The notes: generated from the letters alone by a model not told the origin. Numbered from the stretch's first letter, positions 1 through 8,604 are shown. The stretch is 64,000 bases of DNA from Siphonodentalium dalli (GCA_032622095.1 CP136064.1:190139794-190203793), one strand, 5' to 3'. Translations and numbers: made by a program.

Positions 1-308
1 CAAGATCGAAAATTGGGATCGTCAAGGTCGGTCTCGGAATATTGTTAAATGGACACAACTCGTTTAAACCTCAAACAGTACGTATACATAATATGGAAGT
101 CGGAACAATGCAGGTCGATAAATACACGAAACACCGTTATACTCTAAAAATAGTCTTATCGAAATCACATTAATTTGACAGCTGTTTTCAATTATTTTTT
201 CTCACAGATTGAGACAAACGCTCTTTATGCGTACCGTATAAGGAATATATAAACACTGAACGCTCGATCTTTATTGTCTCGTGCTGATTAATTTTCCGAA
301 AACAATAT

Positions 309-322
309 GACTTGAATAAGTC
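309..322. promoter_or_regulatory. Inverted repeat GACTT-GAAT-AAGTC upstream of slot A
   Basis: A 5 bp perfect inverted repeat with a 4-base centre, 101 to 88 bp upstream of the slot A tRNA and directly next to a larger palindrome. It recurs at the same offset before every slot A gene and before no slot B or C gene. A regulatory role is inferred from position only. Confidence 0.5.
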
Positions 323-325
323 ACG

Positions 326-349
326 ACATGATATGTATACATTTCATGT
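326..349. promoter_or_regulatory. 24-bp near-perfect palindrome at -84 to -61 of slot A
   Basis: The arms ACATGA and TCATGT enclose the self-complementary core ATGTATACAT. Only one symmetric position pair (T opposite T) breaks full palindromy. The same element sits at the same offset before every slot A gene (for example 1467-1490) and is absent before slots B and C. It could be a dimeric factor site or an upstream pol III element. Position is seen; function is inferred. Confidence 0.5.
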
Positions 350-409
350 ATTTCTCGACACATTTTGACCCCGAACCGGGCCTGACGAGGAGGGTATGTT
401 CTTTGGCCT

Positions 410-481
410 GGGGATGTAGCTCAGTGGTAGAGCGTTCGCTTTGCACGTGAAAGGCCCCGGGTTCGATCCCCGGCATCTCCA
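410..481 (+). tRNA. tRNA-Ala-TGC: tRNA-Ala (UGC), A/B chimeric locus, C38 variant
   Basis: The 72-nt cloverleaf is intact: acceptor GGGGATG/CATCTCC with G3:U70, D stem GCTC/GAGC, anticodon stem TTCGC/GTGAA, loop TTTGCAC, T arm CCGGG-TTCGATC-CCCGG and A73. The 5' flank is slot A (ttggcct) but the 3' flank is slot B (agaaatac), so the usual A-to-B spacer and the separate slot B gene are missing. The simplest reading is unequal crossing-over inside the tRNA body between an A' gene and a B gene. C38 matches the other A' copies, so the exchange point lies 3' of the anticodon loop. Confidence 0.96.
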
Positions 482-569
482 AGAAATACTTTTGCACGAA
501 AGTTAAAATTCGATTATGACGGTTTTGGTGATATTAATAGATGTAAATAATAGAAACAGCTTTCCCCAT

Positions 570-597
570 CGTTTTTCCGCGTGAAATCACGAAAACG
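570..597. other. Inverted repeat in the B-to-C spacer
   Basis: CGTG-AAAT-CACG forms an inner stem. CGTTTT and AAAACG extend it across a 4-base one-sided bulge (tccg). The element recurs in every B-to-C spacer at the same place, about 180-200 bp upstream of slot C. It could be an unrecognised regulatory element or merely conserved by array homogenisation. Confidence 0.45.
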
Positions 598-776
598 AAC
601 AAATTACTTTTCTGTATGCTCCGATGATATGCTCCGATGCTCCGTGGTATTGTGTCCTTATATTGCAGTGTAATTTCTATCATTTTATATTGAGATTAAC
701 ATACTTCTTTTTTTCGTGGGAAATCAAAGGATTTATTATTTGTCGACAATAATATGGCCTTGCAATTTTACGGGCC

Positions 777-848
777 GGGGATGTAGCTCAGTGGTAGAGC
801 GTTCGCTTCGCATGTGAAAGGCCCCGGGTTCAATCCCCGGCATCTCCA
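777..848 (+). tRNA. tRNA-Ala-CGC: tRNA-Ala (CGC), slot C reference copy
   Basis: Decodes GCG. The 72-nt cloverleaf has acceptor GGGGATG/CATCTCC with G3:U70 and A73, anticodon loop TTCGCAT (C34 G35 C36), and T loop TTCAATC where slots A and B have TTCGATC. The A box (tagctcagtgg) starts at residue 8 and the B box (ggttcaatccc) at residue 51. A T4 run lies 12-15 nt past the 3' end. Slot C differs from slots A and B at only two positions, C34 and A57, so it arose from the same gene. Confidence 0.97.
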
Positions 849-1004
849 AGGAAGGCGAATTTTGTTACAATATCTTGCACTATATTTCATCAATGGCGGG
901 TTTTGGTAAATTTTTACCCCATTCAATCTCATACAAAATTTATAGCACTCGATCTATTTTATCAGAGGCTGCTTTTTGGTAATGTTTTGCACTATTCAAA
1001 TCTC

Positions 1005-1006
1005 GA
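1005..1006. other. 70-bp deletion junction in the C-to-A spacer
   Basis: This unit reads tctcg|atatttta. Every other unit has about 70 extra bases (starting cacaaaatccc) at this place. The C-to-A distance is correspondingly shorter here. No tRNA is affected. Confidence 0.85.
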
Positions 1007-1061
1007 TATTTTAGTTGCGGGAGGTAGCGTCTGTTTCACAGCATCACCCATAGAGACAAGT

Positions 1062-1069
1062 TGACGTCA
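1062..1069. promoter_or_regulatory. TGACGTCA palindrome (CRE/ATF-type site)
   Basis: A perfect CRE octamer, once per unit in the C-to-A spacer (also at the same place in nearly all other units), about 480 bp upstream of slot A. It matches the CREB/ATF consensus exactly. Use by any factor is inferred, and an 8-mer can occur by chance and then be copied with the unit. Confidence 0.4.
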
Positions 1070-1550
1070 CAGACATGATGCACCATTCGTTCGCAATATG
1101 GACACCCAATAATTTAGTTGGTTGTTTGATTACGACATGTTCAAGATCGAAAATTGGGATCGTCAAGGTCGGTCTCGGAATATTGTTAAATGGACACAAC
1201 TCGTTTAAACCTCAAACAGTACGTATACCTAATATGGAAGTCGGAACAATGCAGGTCGATAAATACACGAAACACCGTTTTACTCTAAAAATAGTCTTAT
1301 CGAAATCACATTAATTTGACAGCTGTTTTCAATTATTTTTTCTCACAGATTGAGACAAACGCTCTTTATGCGTACCGTATAAGGAATATATAAACAATGA
1401 ACGCTCGATCTTTATTGTCTCGTGCTGATTAATTTTCCGAAAACAATATGACTTGAATAAGTCACGACATGATATGTATACATTTCATGTATTTCTCGAC
1501 ACATTTTGACCCCGAACCGGGCCTGACGAGGAGGGTATGTTCTTTGGCCT

Positions 1551-1622
1551 GGGGATGTAGCTCAGTGGTAGAGCGTTCGCTTTGCATGTGAAAGGCCCCG
1601 GGTTCGATCCCCGGCATCTCCA
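1551..1622 (+). tRNA. tRNA-Ala-TGC: tRNA-Ala (UGC), slot A reference copy
   Basis: Decodes GCA (and possibly other GCN codons, depending on U34 modification). Sequence elements in order: acceptor GGGGATG, T8 A9, D stem GCTC, D loop AGTGGTA with G18 G19, stem GAGC, anticodon stem TTCGC, loop TTTGCAT (U34 G35 C36, U38), stem GTGAA, variable AGGCC, T stem CCGGG, T loop TTCGATC, CCCGG, CATCTCC, A73. G3:U70 is the AlaRS identity element. The A box is at 1558-1568 and the B box at 1601-1611. A T5 run at 1636-1640 is the likely pol III terminator. No intron and no encoded CCA. Confidence 0.98.
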
Positions 1623-1635
1623 GCACAGTGCTTTC

Positions 1636-1640
1636 TTTTT
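1636..1640 (+). terminator. Pol III T-run after slot A
   Basis: TTTTT 14-18 nt downstream of the tRNA 3' end, the usual pol III stop signal. Slot B has TTTT at +9 to +12 (for example 2549-2552) and slot C has TTTT at +12 to +15 (for example 2919-2922). The same spacing recurs throughout the array. Confidence 0.75.
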
Positions 1641-2156
1641 ATTTGTATGTATGAAGTTTTAATTGCACATGCCGCTGTTATGACTGACTGTCGTGATTTC
1701 ATATACTGGAAAGTCACCATTTGTGAATCGAAACGTTCCGACATGTTCAAGATCGAAAATTGGGATCGTCAAGGTCGGTCTCGGAATATTGTTAAATGGA
1801 CACAACTCGTTTAAACCTCAAACAGTACGTATACCTAATATGGAAGTCGGAACAATGCAGGTCGATAAATACACGAAACACCGTTATACTCTAAAAATAG
1901 TCTTATCGAAATCACATTAATTTGACAGCTGTTTTCAATTATTTTTTCTCACAGATTGAGACAAACGCTCTTTATGCGTACCGTATAAGGAATATATAAA
2001 CACTGAACGCTCGATCTTTATTGTCTCGTGCTGATTAATTTTCCGAAAACAATATGACTTGAATAAGTCACGACATGATATGTATACATTTCATGTATTT
2101 CTCGACACATTTTGACCCCGAACCGGGCCTGACGAGGAGGGTATGTTCTTTGGCCT

Positions 2157-2228
2157 GGGGATGTAGCTCAGTGGTAGAGCGTTCGCTTTGCACGTGAAAG
2201 GCCCCGGGTTCGATCCCCGGCATCTCCA
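2157..2228 (+). tRNA. tRNA-Ala-TGC: tRNA-Ala (UGC), A' copy, C38
   Basis: 72 nt with anticodon loop TTTGCAC. It sits in the second copy of the duplicated A block. The trailer has one T fewer (cttttaattt) than its sisters. Confidence 0.97.
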
Positions 2229-2468
2229 GCACAGTGCTTTCTTTTAATTTGTATGTATGAAGTTTTAATTGCACATGCCGCTGTTATGACTGACTGTCGT
2301 GATTTCATATACTGGAAAGTCACCATTTGTGAATCGAAACGTTCCGTCCTATATGCATAGCTATTAAATCACAACAAAGCAAATTTACCACTTCATCTGA
2401 CTTCTCATCGAATAATAAATAGCTGTCTAATGTAGTCTCCAAACTTTGACGGACAAATTCTATCAGTT

Positions 2469-2540
2469 GGGGATGTAGCTCAGTGGTAGAGCGTTCGCTT
2501 TGCATGTGAAAGGCCCCGGGTTCGATCCCCGGCATCTCCA
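2469..2540 (+). tRNA. tRNA-Ala-TGC: tRNA-Ala (UGC), slot B reference copy
   Basis: The body is base-for-base the slot A consensus (72 nt, loop TTTGCAT, T loop TTCGATC), but the 5' flank (aattctatcagtt) and 3' flank (agaaatactttt) are unrelated to those of slot A. The terminator is TTTT at 2549-2552. Identity of body with difference of flanks points to conversion or selection limited to the gene. Confidence 0.98.
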
Positions 2541-2835
2541 AGAAATACTTTTGCACGAAAGTTAAAATTCGATTATGTCGGTTTTGGTGATATTAATGGA
2601 TGTAAATAATAGAAACAGCTTTCCCCATCGTTTTTCCGCGTGAAATCACGAAAACGAAAAAATTACTTTTCTGTATGCTCCGATGATATGCTCCGATGCT
2701 CCGTGGTATTGTGTCCTTATATTGCAGTGTAATTTCTATCATTTTATATTGAGATTAACATACTTCTTTTTTTCGTGGGAAATCAAAGGATTTATTATTT
2801 GTCGACAATAATATGGCCTTGCAATTTTACGGGCC

Positions 2836-2907
2836 GGGGATGTAGCTCAGTGGTAGAGCGTTCGCTTCGCATGTGAAAGGCCCCGGGTTCAATCCCCGGC
2901 ATCTCCA
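2836..2907 (+). tRNA. tRNA-Ala-CGC: tRNA-Ala (CGC), slot C
   Basis: Consensus slot C body, 72 nt. The upstream spacer has the ctccgatg allele. Confidence 0.97.
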
Positions 2908-3679
2908 AGGAAGGCGAATTTTGTTACAATATCTTGCACTATATTTCATCAATGGCGGGTTTTGGTAAATTTTTACCCCATTCAATCTCATACAAAATTT
3001 ATAGCACTCGATCTATTTTATCAGAGGCTGCTTTTTGGTAATGTTTTGCACTATTCAAATCTCGCACAAAATCCCATGTGTACATTGTCCTGTATTTTTT
3101 ATAATTTGTTTTATATATCAGTTCGTTTCATCCCATATTTTAGTTGCGGGAGGTAGCGTCTGTTTCACAGCATCACCCATAGAGACAAGTTGACGTCACA
3201 GACATGATGCACCATTCGTTCGCAATATGGACACCCAATAATTTAGTTGGTTGTTTGATTACGACATGTTCAAGATCGAAAATTGGGATCGTCAAGGTCG
3301 GTCTCGGAATATTGTTAAATGGACACAACTCGTTTAAACCTCAAACAGTACGTATACCTAATATGGAAGTCGGAACAATGCAGGTCGATAAATACACGAA
3401 ACACCGTTTTACTCTAAAAATAGTCTTATCGAAATCACATTAATTTGACAGCTGTTTTCAATTATTTTTTCTCACAGATTGAGACAAACGCTCTTTATGC
3501 GTACCGTATAAGGAATATATAAACAATGAACGCTCGATCTTTATTGTCTCGTGCTGATTAATTTTCCGAAAACAATATGACTTGAATAAGTCACGACATG
3601 ATATGTATACATTTCATGTATTTCTCGACACATTTTGACCCCGAACCGGGCCTGACGAGGAGGGTATGTTCTTTGGCCT

Positions 3680-3752
3680 GGGGATGTAGCTCAGTGGTAG
3701 AGCGTTCGCTTTGCATGTGAAAGGCCCCCGGGTTCGATCCCCGGCATCTCCA
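3680..3752 (+). tRNA. tRNA-Ala-TGC: tRNA-Ala (UGC), slot A, 73-nt extra-C variant
   Basis: The run before the T stem is ggcccccggg instead of ggccccggg, so the variable region has six bases instead of five. The stems can still pair. The identical insertion recurs at 5810, 10972 and 13102, so it is a real inherited variant. Effect on function unknown. Confidence 0.9.
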
Positions 3753-4286
3753 GCACAGTGCTTTCTTTTTATTTGTATGTATGAAGTTTTAATTGCACAT
3801 GCCGCTGTTATGACTGACTGTCGTGATTTCATATACTGGAAAGTCACCATTTGTGAATCGAAACGTTCCGACATGTTCAAGATCGAAAATTGGGATCGTC
3901 AAGGTCGGTCTCGGAATATTGTTAAATGGACACAACTCGTTTAAACCTCAAACAGTACGTATACCTAATATGGAAGTCGGAACAATGCAGGTCGATAAAT
4001 ACACGAAACACCGTTATACTCTAAAAATAGTCTTATCGAAATCACATTAATTTGACAGCTGTTTTCAATTATTTTTTCTCACAGATTGAGACAAACGCTC
4101 TTTATGCGTACCGTATAAGGAATATATAAACACTGAACGCTCGATCTTTATTGTCTCGTGCTGATTAATTTTCCGAAAACAATATGACTTGAATAAGTCA
4201 CGACATGATATGTATACATTTCATGTATTTCTCGACACATTTTGACCCCGAACCGGGCCTGACGAGGAGGGTATGTTCTTTGGCCT

Positions 4287-4358
4287 GGGGATGTAGCTCA
4301 GTGGTAGAGCGTTCGCTTTGCACGTGAAAGGCCCCGGGTTCGATCCCCGGCATCTCCA
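4287..4358 (+). tRNA. tRNA-Ala-TGC: tRNA-Ala (UGC), A' copy, C38
   Basis: 72 nt, loop TTTGCAC, second copy of the duplicated block. Confidence 0.97.
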
Positions 4359-4598
4359 GCACAGTGCTTTCTTTTTATTTGTATGTATGAAGTTTTAATT
4401 GCACATGCCGCTGTTATGACTGACTGTCGTGATTTCATATACTGGAAAGTCACCATTTGTGAATCGAAACGTTCCGTCCTATATGCATAGCTATTAAATC
4501 ACAACAAAGCAAATTTACCACTTCATCTGACTTCTCATGGAATAATAAATAGCTGTCTAATGTAGTCTCCAAACTTTGACGGACAAATTCTATCAGTT

Positions 4599-4670
4599 GG
4601 GGATGTAGCTCAGTGGTAGAGCGTTCGCTTTGCATGTGAAAGGCCCCGGGTTCGATCCCCGGCATCTCCA
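4599..4670 (+). tRNA. tRNA-Ala-TGC: tRNA-Ala (UGC), slot B
   Basis: Consensus body. The upstream spacer carries the private cttctcatgg variant shared only with 11891. Confidence 0.97.
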
Positions 4671-4965
4671 AGAAATACTTTTGCACGAAAGTTAAAATTC
4701 GATTATGACGGTTTTGGTGATATTAATGGATGTAAATAATAGAAACAGCTTTCCCCATCGTTTTTCCGCGTGAAATCACGAAAACGAAAAAATTACTTTT
4801 CTGTATGCTCCGATGATATGATCCGATGCTCCGTGGTATTGTGTCCTTATATTGCAGTGTAATTTCTATCATTTTATATTGAGATTAACATACTTCTTTT
4901 TTTCGTGGGAAATCAAAGGATTTATTATTTGTCGACAATAATATGGCCTTGCAATTTTACGGGCC

Positions 4966-5037
4966 GGGGATGTAGCTCAGTGGTAGAGCGTTCGCTTCGC
5001 ATGTGAAAGGCCCCGGGTTCAATCCCCGGCATCTCCA
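4966..5037 (+). tRNA. tRNA-Ala-CGC: tRNA-Ala (CGC), slot C
   Basis: Consensus body. The upstream spacer has the atccgatg allele. Confidence 0.97.
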
Positions 5038-5809
5038 AGGAAGGCGAATTTTGTTACAATATCTTGCACTATATTTCATCAATGGCGGGTTTTGGTAAAT
5101 TTTTACCCCATTCAATCTCATACAAAATTTATAGCACTCGATCTATTTTATCAGAGGCTGCTTTTTGGTAATGTTTTGCACTATTCAAATCTCGCACAAA
5201 ATCCCATGTGTACATTGTCCTGTATTTTTTATAATTTGTTTTATATATCAGTTCGTTTCATCCCATATTTTAGTTGCGGGAGGTAGCGTCTGTTTCACAG
5301 CATCACCCATAGAGACAAGTTGACGTCACAGACATGATGCACCATTCGTTCGCAATATGGACACCCAATAATTTAGTTGGTTGTTTGATTACGACATGTT
5401 CAAGATCGAAAATTGGGATCGTCAAGGTCGGTCTCGGAATATTGTTAAATGGACACAACTCGTTTAAACCTCAAACAGTACGTATACATAATATGGAAGT
5501 CGGAACAATGCAGGTCGATAAATACACGAAACACCGTTATACTCTAAAAATAGTCTTATCGAAATCACATTAATTTGACAGCTGTTTTCAATTATTTTTT
5601 CTCACAGATTGAGACAAACGCTCTTTATGCGTACCGTATAAGGAATATATAAACAATGAACGCTCGATCTTTATTGTCTCGTGCTGATTAATTTTCCGAA
5701 AACAATATGACTTGAATAAGTCACGACATGATATGTATACATTTCATGTATTTCTCGACACATTTTGACCCCGAACCGGGCCTGACGAGGAGGGTATGTT
5801 CTTTGGCCT

Positions 5810-5882
5810 GGGGATGTAGCTCAGTGGTAGAGCGTTCGCTTTGCATGTGAAAGGCCCCCGGGTTCGATCCCCGGCATCTCCA
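5810..5882 (+). tRNA. tRNA-Ala-TGC: tRNA-Ala (UGC), slot A, 73-nt extra-C variant
   Basis: Same extra C before the T stem as 3680; 73 nt. Confidence 0.9.
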
Positions 5883-6416
5883 GCACAGTGCTTTCTTTTT
5901 ATTTGTATGTATGAAGTTTTAATTGCACATGCCGCTGTTATGACTGACTGTCGTGATTTCATATACTGGAAAGTCACCATTTGTGAATCGAAACGTTCCG
6001 ACATGTTCAAGATCGAAAATTGGGATCGTCAAGGTCGGTCTCGGAATATTGTTAAATGGACACAACTCGTTTAAACCTCAAACAGTACGTATACCTAATA
6101 TGGAAGTCGGAACAATGCAGGTCGATAAATACACGAAACACCGTTATACTCTAAAAATAGTCTTATCGAAATCACATTAATTTGACAGCTGTTTTCAATT
6201 ATTTTTTCTCACAGATTGAGACAAACGCTCTTTATGCGTACCGTATAAGGAATATATAAACACTGAACGCTCGATCTTTATTGTCTCGTGCTGATTAATT
6301 TTCCGAAAACAATATGACTTGAATAAGTCACGACATGATATGTATACATTTCATGTATTTCTCGACACATTTTGACCCCGAACCGGGCCTGACGAGGAGG
6401 GTATGTTCTTTGGCCT

Positions 6417-6488
6417 GGGGATGTAGCTCAGTGGTAGAGCGTTCGCTTTGCACGTGAAAGGCCCCGGGTTCGATCCCCGGCATCTCCA
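6417..6488 (+). tRNA. tRNA-Ala-TGC: tRNA-Ala (UGC), A' copy, C38
   Basis: 72 nt, loop TTTGCAC. The downstream spacer has tgcaaatgcc, shared with the copy at 13709. Confidence 0.97.
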
Positions 6489-6728
6489 GCACAGTGCTTT
6501 CTTTTTATTTGTATGTATGAAGTTTTAATTGCAAATGCCGCTGTTATGACTGACTGTCGTGATTTCATATACTGGAAAGTCACCATTTGTGAATCGAAAC
6601 GTTCCGTCCTATATGCATAGCTATTAAATCACAACAAAGCAAATTTACCACTTCATCTGACTTCTCATCGAATAATAAATAGCTGTCTAATGTAGTCTCC
6701 AAACTTTGACGGACAAATTCTATCAGTT

Positions 6729-6800
6729 GGGGATGTAGCTCAGTGGTAGAGCGTTCGCTTTGCATGTGAAAGGCCCCGGGTTCGATCCCCGGCATCTCCA
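6729..6800 (+). tRNA. tRNA-Ala-TGC: tRNA-Ala (UGC), slot B
   Basis: Consensus body, 72 nt, T4 run at +9. Confidence 0.97.
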
Positions 6801-7095
6801 AGAAATACTTTTGCACGAAAGTTAAAATTCGATTATGACGGTTTTGGTGATATTAATGGATGTAAATAATAGAAACAGCTTTCCCCATCGTTTTTCCGCG
6901 TGAAATCACGAAAACGAAAAAATTACTTTTCTGTATGCTCCGATGATATGATCCGATGCTCCGTGGTATTGTGTCCTTATATTGCAGTGTAATTTCTATC
7001 ATTTTATATTGAGATTAACATACTTCTTTTTTTCGTGGGAAATCAAAGGATTTATTATTTGTCGACAATAATATGGCCTTGCAATTTTACGGGCC

Positions 7096-7167
7096 GGGGA
7101 TGTAGCTCAGTGGTAGAGCGTTCGCTTCGCATGTGAAAGGCCCCGGGTTCAATCCCCGGCATCTCCA
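7096..7167 (+). tRNA. tRNA-Ala-CGC: tRNA-Ala (CGC), slot C
   Basis: Consensus body. Upstream atccgatg allele. Confidence 0.97.
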
Positions 7168-7939
7168 AGGAAGGCGAATTTTGTTACAATATCTTGCACT
7201 ATATTTCATCAATGGCGGGTTTTGGTAAATTTTTACCCCATTCAATCTCATACAAAATTTATAGCACTCGATCTATTTTATCAGAGGCTGCTTTTTGGTA
7301 ATGTTTTGCACTATTCAAATCTCGCACAAAATCCCATGTGTACATTGTCCTGTATTTTTTATAATTTGTTTTATATATCAGTTCGTTTCATCCCATATTT
7401 TAGTTGCGGGAGGTAGCGTCTGTTTCACAGCATCACCCATAGAGACAAGTTGACGTCACAGACATGATGCACCATTCGTTCGCAATATGGGCACCCAATA
7501 ATTTAGTTGGTTGTTTGATTACGACATGTTCAAGATCGAAAATTGGGATCGTCAAGGTCGGTCTCGGAATATTGTTAAATGGACACAACTCGTTTAAACC
7601 TCAAACAGTACGTATACCTAATATGGAAGTCGGAACAATGCAGGTCGATAAATACACGAAACACCGTTATACTCTAAAAATAGTCTTATCGAAATCACAT
7701 TAATTTGACAGCTGTTTTCAATTATTTTTTCTCACAGATTGAGACAAACGCTCTTTATGCGTACCGTATAAGGAATATATAAACAATGAACGCTCGATCT
7801 TTATTGTCTCGTGCTGATTAATTTTCCGAAAACAATATGACTTGAATAAGTCACGACATGATATGTATACATTTCATGTATTTCTCGACACATTTTGACC
7901 CCGAACCGGGCCTGACGAGGAGGGTATGTTCTTTGGCCT
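7168..7939. other. C-to-A spacer (772 bp), representative, no gene found
   Basis: In order it holds the slot C T4 terminator, an AT-rich stretch, the TGACGTCA site, a 79-codon open frame that I do not accept as a gene, a TATATAAA motif about 160 bp before slot A, two adjacent inverted repeats at -101 to -61, and a GC-rich ccccgaac(c/g)ggg stretch just before the gene. I recognise no other RNA gene in it. The same content applies to every C-to-A spacer in the window. Confidence 0.7.
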
Positions 7940-8011
7940 GGGGATGTAGCTCAGTGGTAGAGCGTTCGCTTTGCATGTGAAAGGCCCCGGGTTCGATCCC
8001 CGGCATCTCCA
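7940..8011 (+). tRNA. tRNA-Ala-TGC: tRNA-Ala (UGC), slot A
   Basis: Consensus 72-nt body with U38, in a single-A unit. Confidence 0.97.
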
Positions 8012-8251
8012 GCACAGTGCTTTCTTTTTATTTGTATGTATGAAGTTTTAATTGCACATGCCGCTGTTATGACTGACTGTCGTGATTTCATATACTGGAA
8101 AGTCACCATTTGTGAATCGAAACGTTCCGTCCTATATGCATAGCTATTAAATCACAACAAAGCAAATTTACCACTTCATCTGACTTCTCATCGAATAATA
8201 AATAGCTGTCTAATGTAGTCTCCAAACTTTGACGGACAAATTCTATCAGTT

Positions 8252-8323
8252 GGGGATGTAGCTCAGTGGTAGAGCGTTCGCTTTGCATGTGAAAGGCCCC
8301 GGGTTCGATCCCCGGCATCTCCA
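8252..8323 (+). tRNA. tRNA-Ala-TGC: tRNA-Ala (UGC), slot B
   Basis: Consensus body. The downstream spacer has a 13-bp deletion (gatataatag) near 8374, shared with the copy after 15542. Confidence 0.97.
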
Positions 8324-8604
8324 AGAAATACTTTTGCACGAAAGTTAAAATTCGATTATGACGGTTTTGGTGATATAATAGAAACAGCTTTCCCCATCGT
8401 TTTTCCGCGTGAAATCACGAAAACGAAAAAATTACTTTTCTGTATGCTCCGATGATATGATCCGATGCTCCGTGGTATTGTGTCCTTATATTGCAGTGTA
8501 ATTTCTATCATTTTATATTGAGATTAACATACTTCTTTTTTTCGTGGGAAATCAAAGGATTTATTATTTGTCGACAATAATATGGCCTTGCAATTTTACG
8601 GGCC

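Larger units (their letters stand above)
1135..2346 (+). repeat. Tandem duplication of a ~606-bp slot A block (A-A')
   Basis: Copy 1 is 1135-1740 and copy 2 is 1741-2346. The block runs from acatgttcaag in the C-to-A spacer through slot A to aacgttccg. At the junction gttccg|acatg only cg is shared between donor sites, so microhomology or end-joining probably made the first duplication. The first copy carries a U38 tRNA and the second a C38 tRNA. Confidence 0.93.
3264..4476 (+). repeat. Slot A block tandem duplication
   Basis: Copy 1 is 3264-3870 and copy 2 is 3871-4476, with the same junction (gttccg|acatg) as at 1740. Confidence 0.93.
5394..6606 (+). repeat. Slot A block tandem duplication
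   Basis: Copy junction at 6000/6001. The first copy has cgtatacataat, a variant also at 12778. Confidence 0.92.

Noticed and set aside
1387-1394. TATATAAA as a TATA box for slot A
   Set aside because: It lies about 157 bp upstream of the tRNA, far from the -30 expected for a pol III or tRNA TATA element, in an AT-rich spacer where it may occur by chance.
1551-1622. Bacterial or organellar tRNA cluster
   Set aside because: There is no encoded CCA beyond A73, no co-oriented rRNA or protein genes, pol III-type T-runs follow each gene, and a tRNA-headed SINE is present. All favour a eukaryotic nuclear genome.
1623-1631. GCAC-A-GTGC as a trailer hairpin after slot A
   Set aside because: The loop would be a single base, so it cannot fold as drawn. 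It is a small palindrome without further support.
2320-2556. 78-codon minus-strand open frame (contains EMPGIEPGAFHMQSERSTTELHP) repeated throughout
   Set aside because: The distinctive core is the antisense translation of the tRNA-Ala gene itself. Such peptides are a familiar kind of false protein prediction.
2962-3156. 64-codon plus-strand open frame beginning with TTG after slot C
   Set aside because: Non-ATG start, low-complexity AT-rich composition, no domain, and no independent sign of coding such as synonymous-only variation.
3204-3443. 79-codon open frame repeated in nearly every unit (start MMHHSFAIW)
   Set aside because: It is short, has no recognisable domain, and is conserved only to the same degree as the spacer around it. 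It is frameshifted at 22350, loses its start region at 34751 and 38208, and changes its end at 14982. Array copying alone explains its repetition.
3614-3880. 88-codon minus-strand frame and 77-codon plus-strand frame across the A-A' junction
   Set aside because: They exist only because the extra C in the tRNA and the duplication junction open the frames. They run through the tRNA on either strand.
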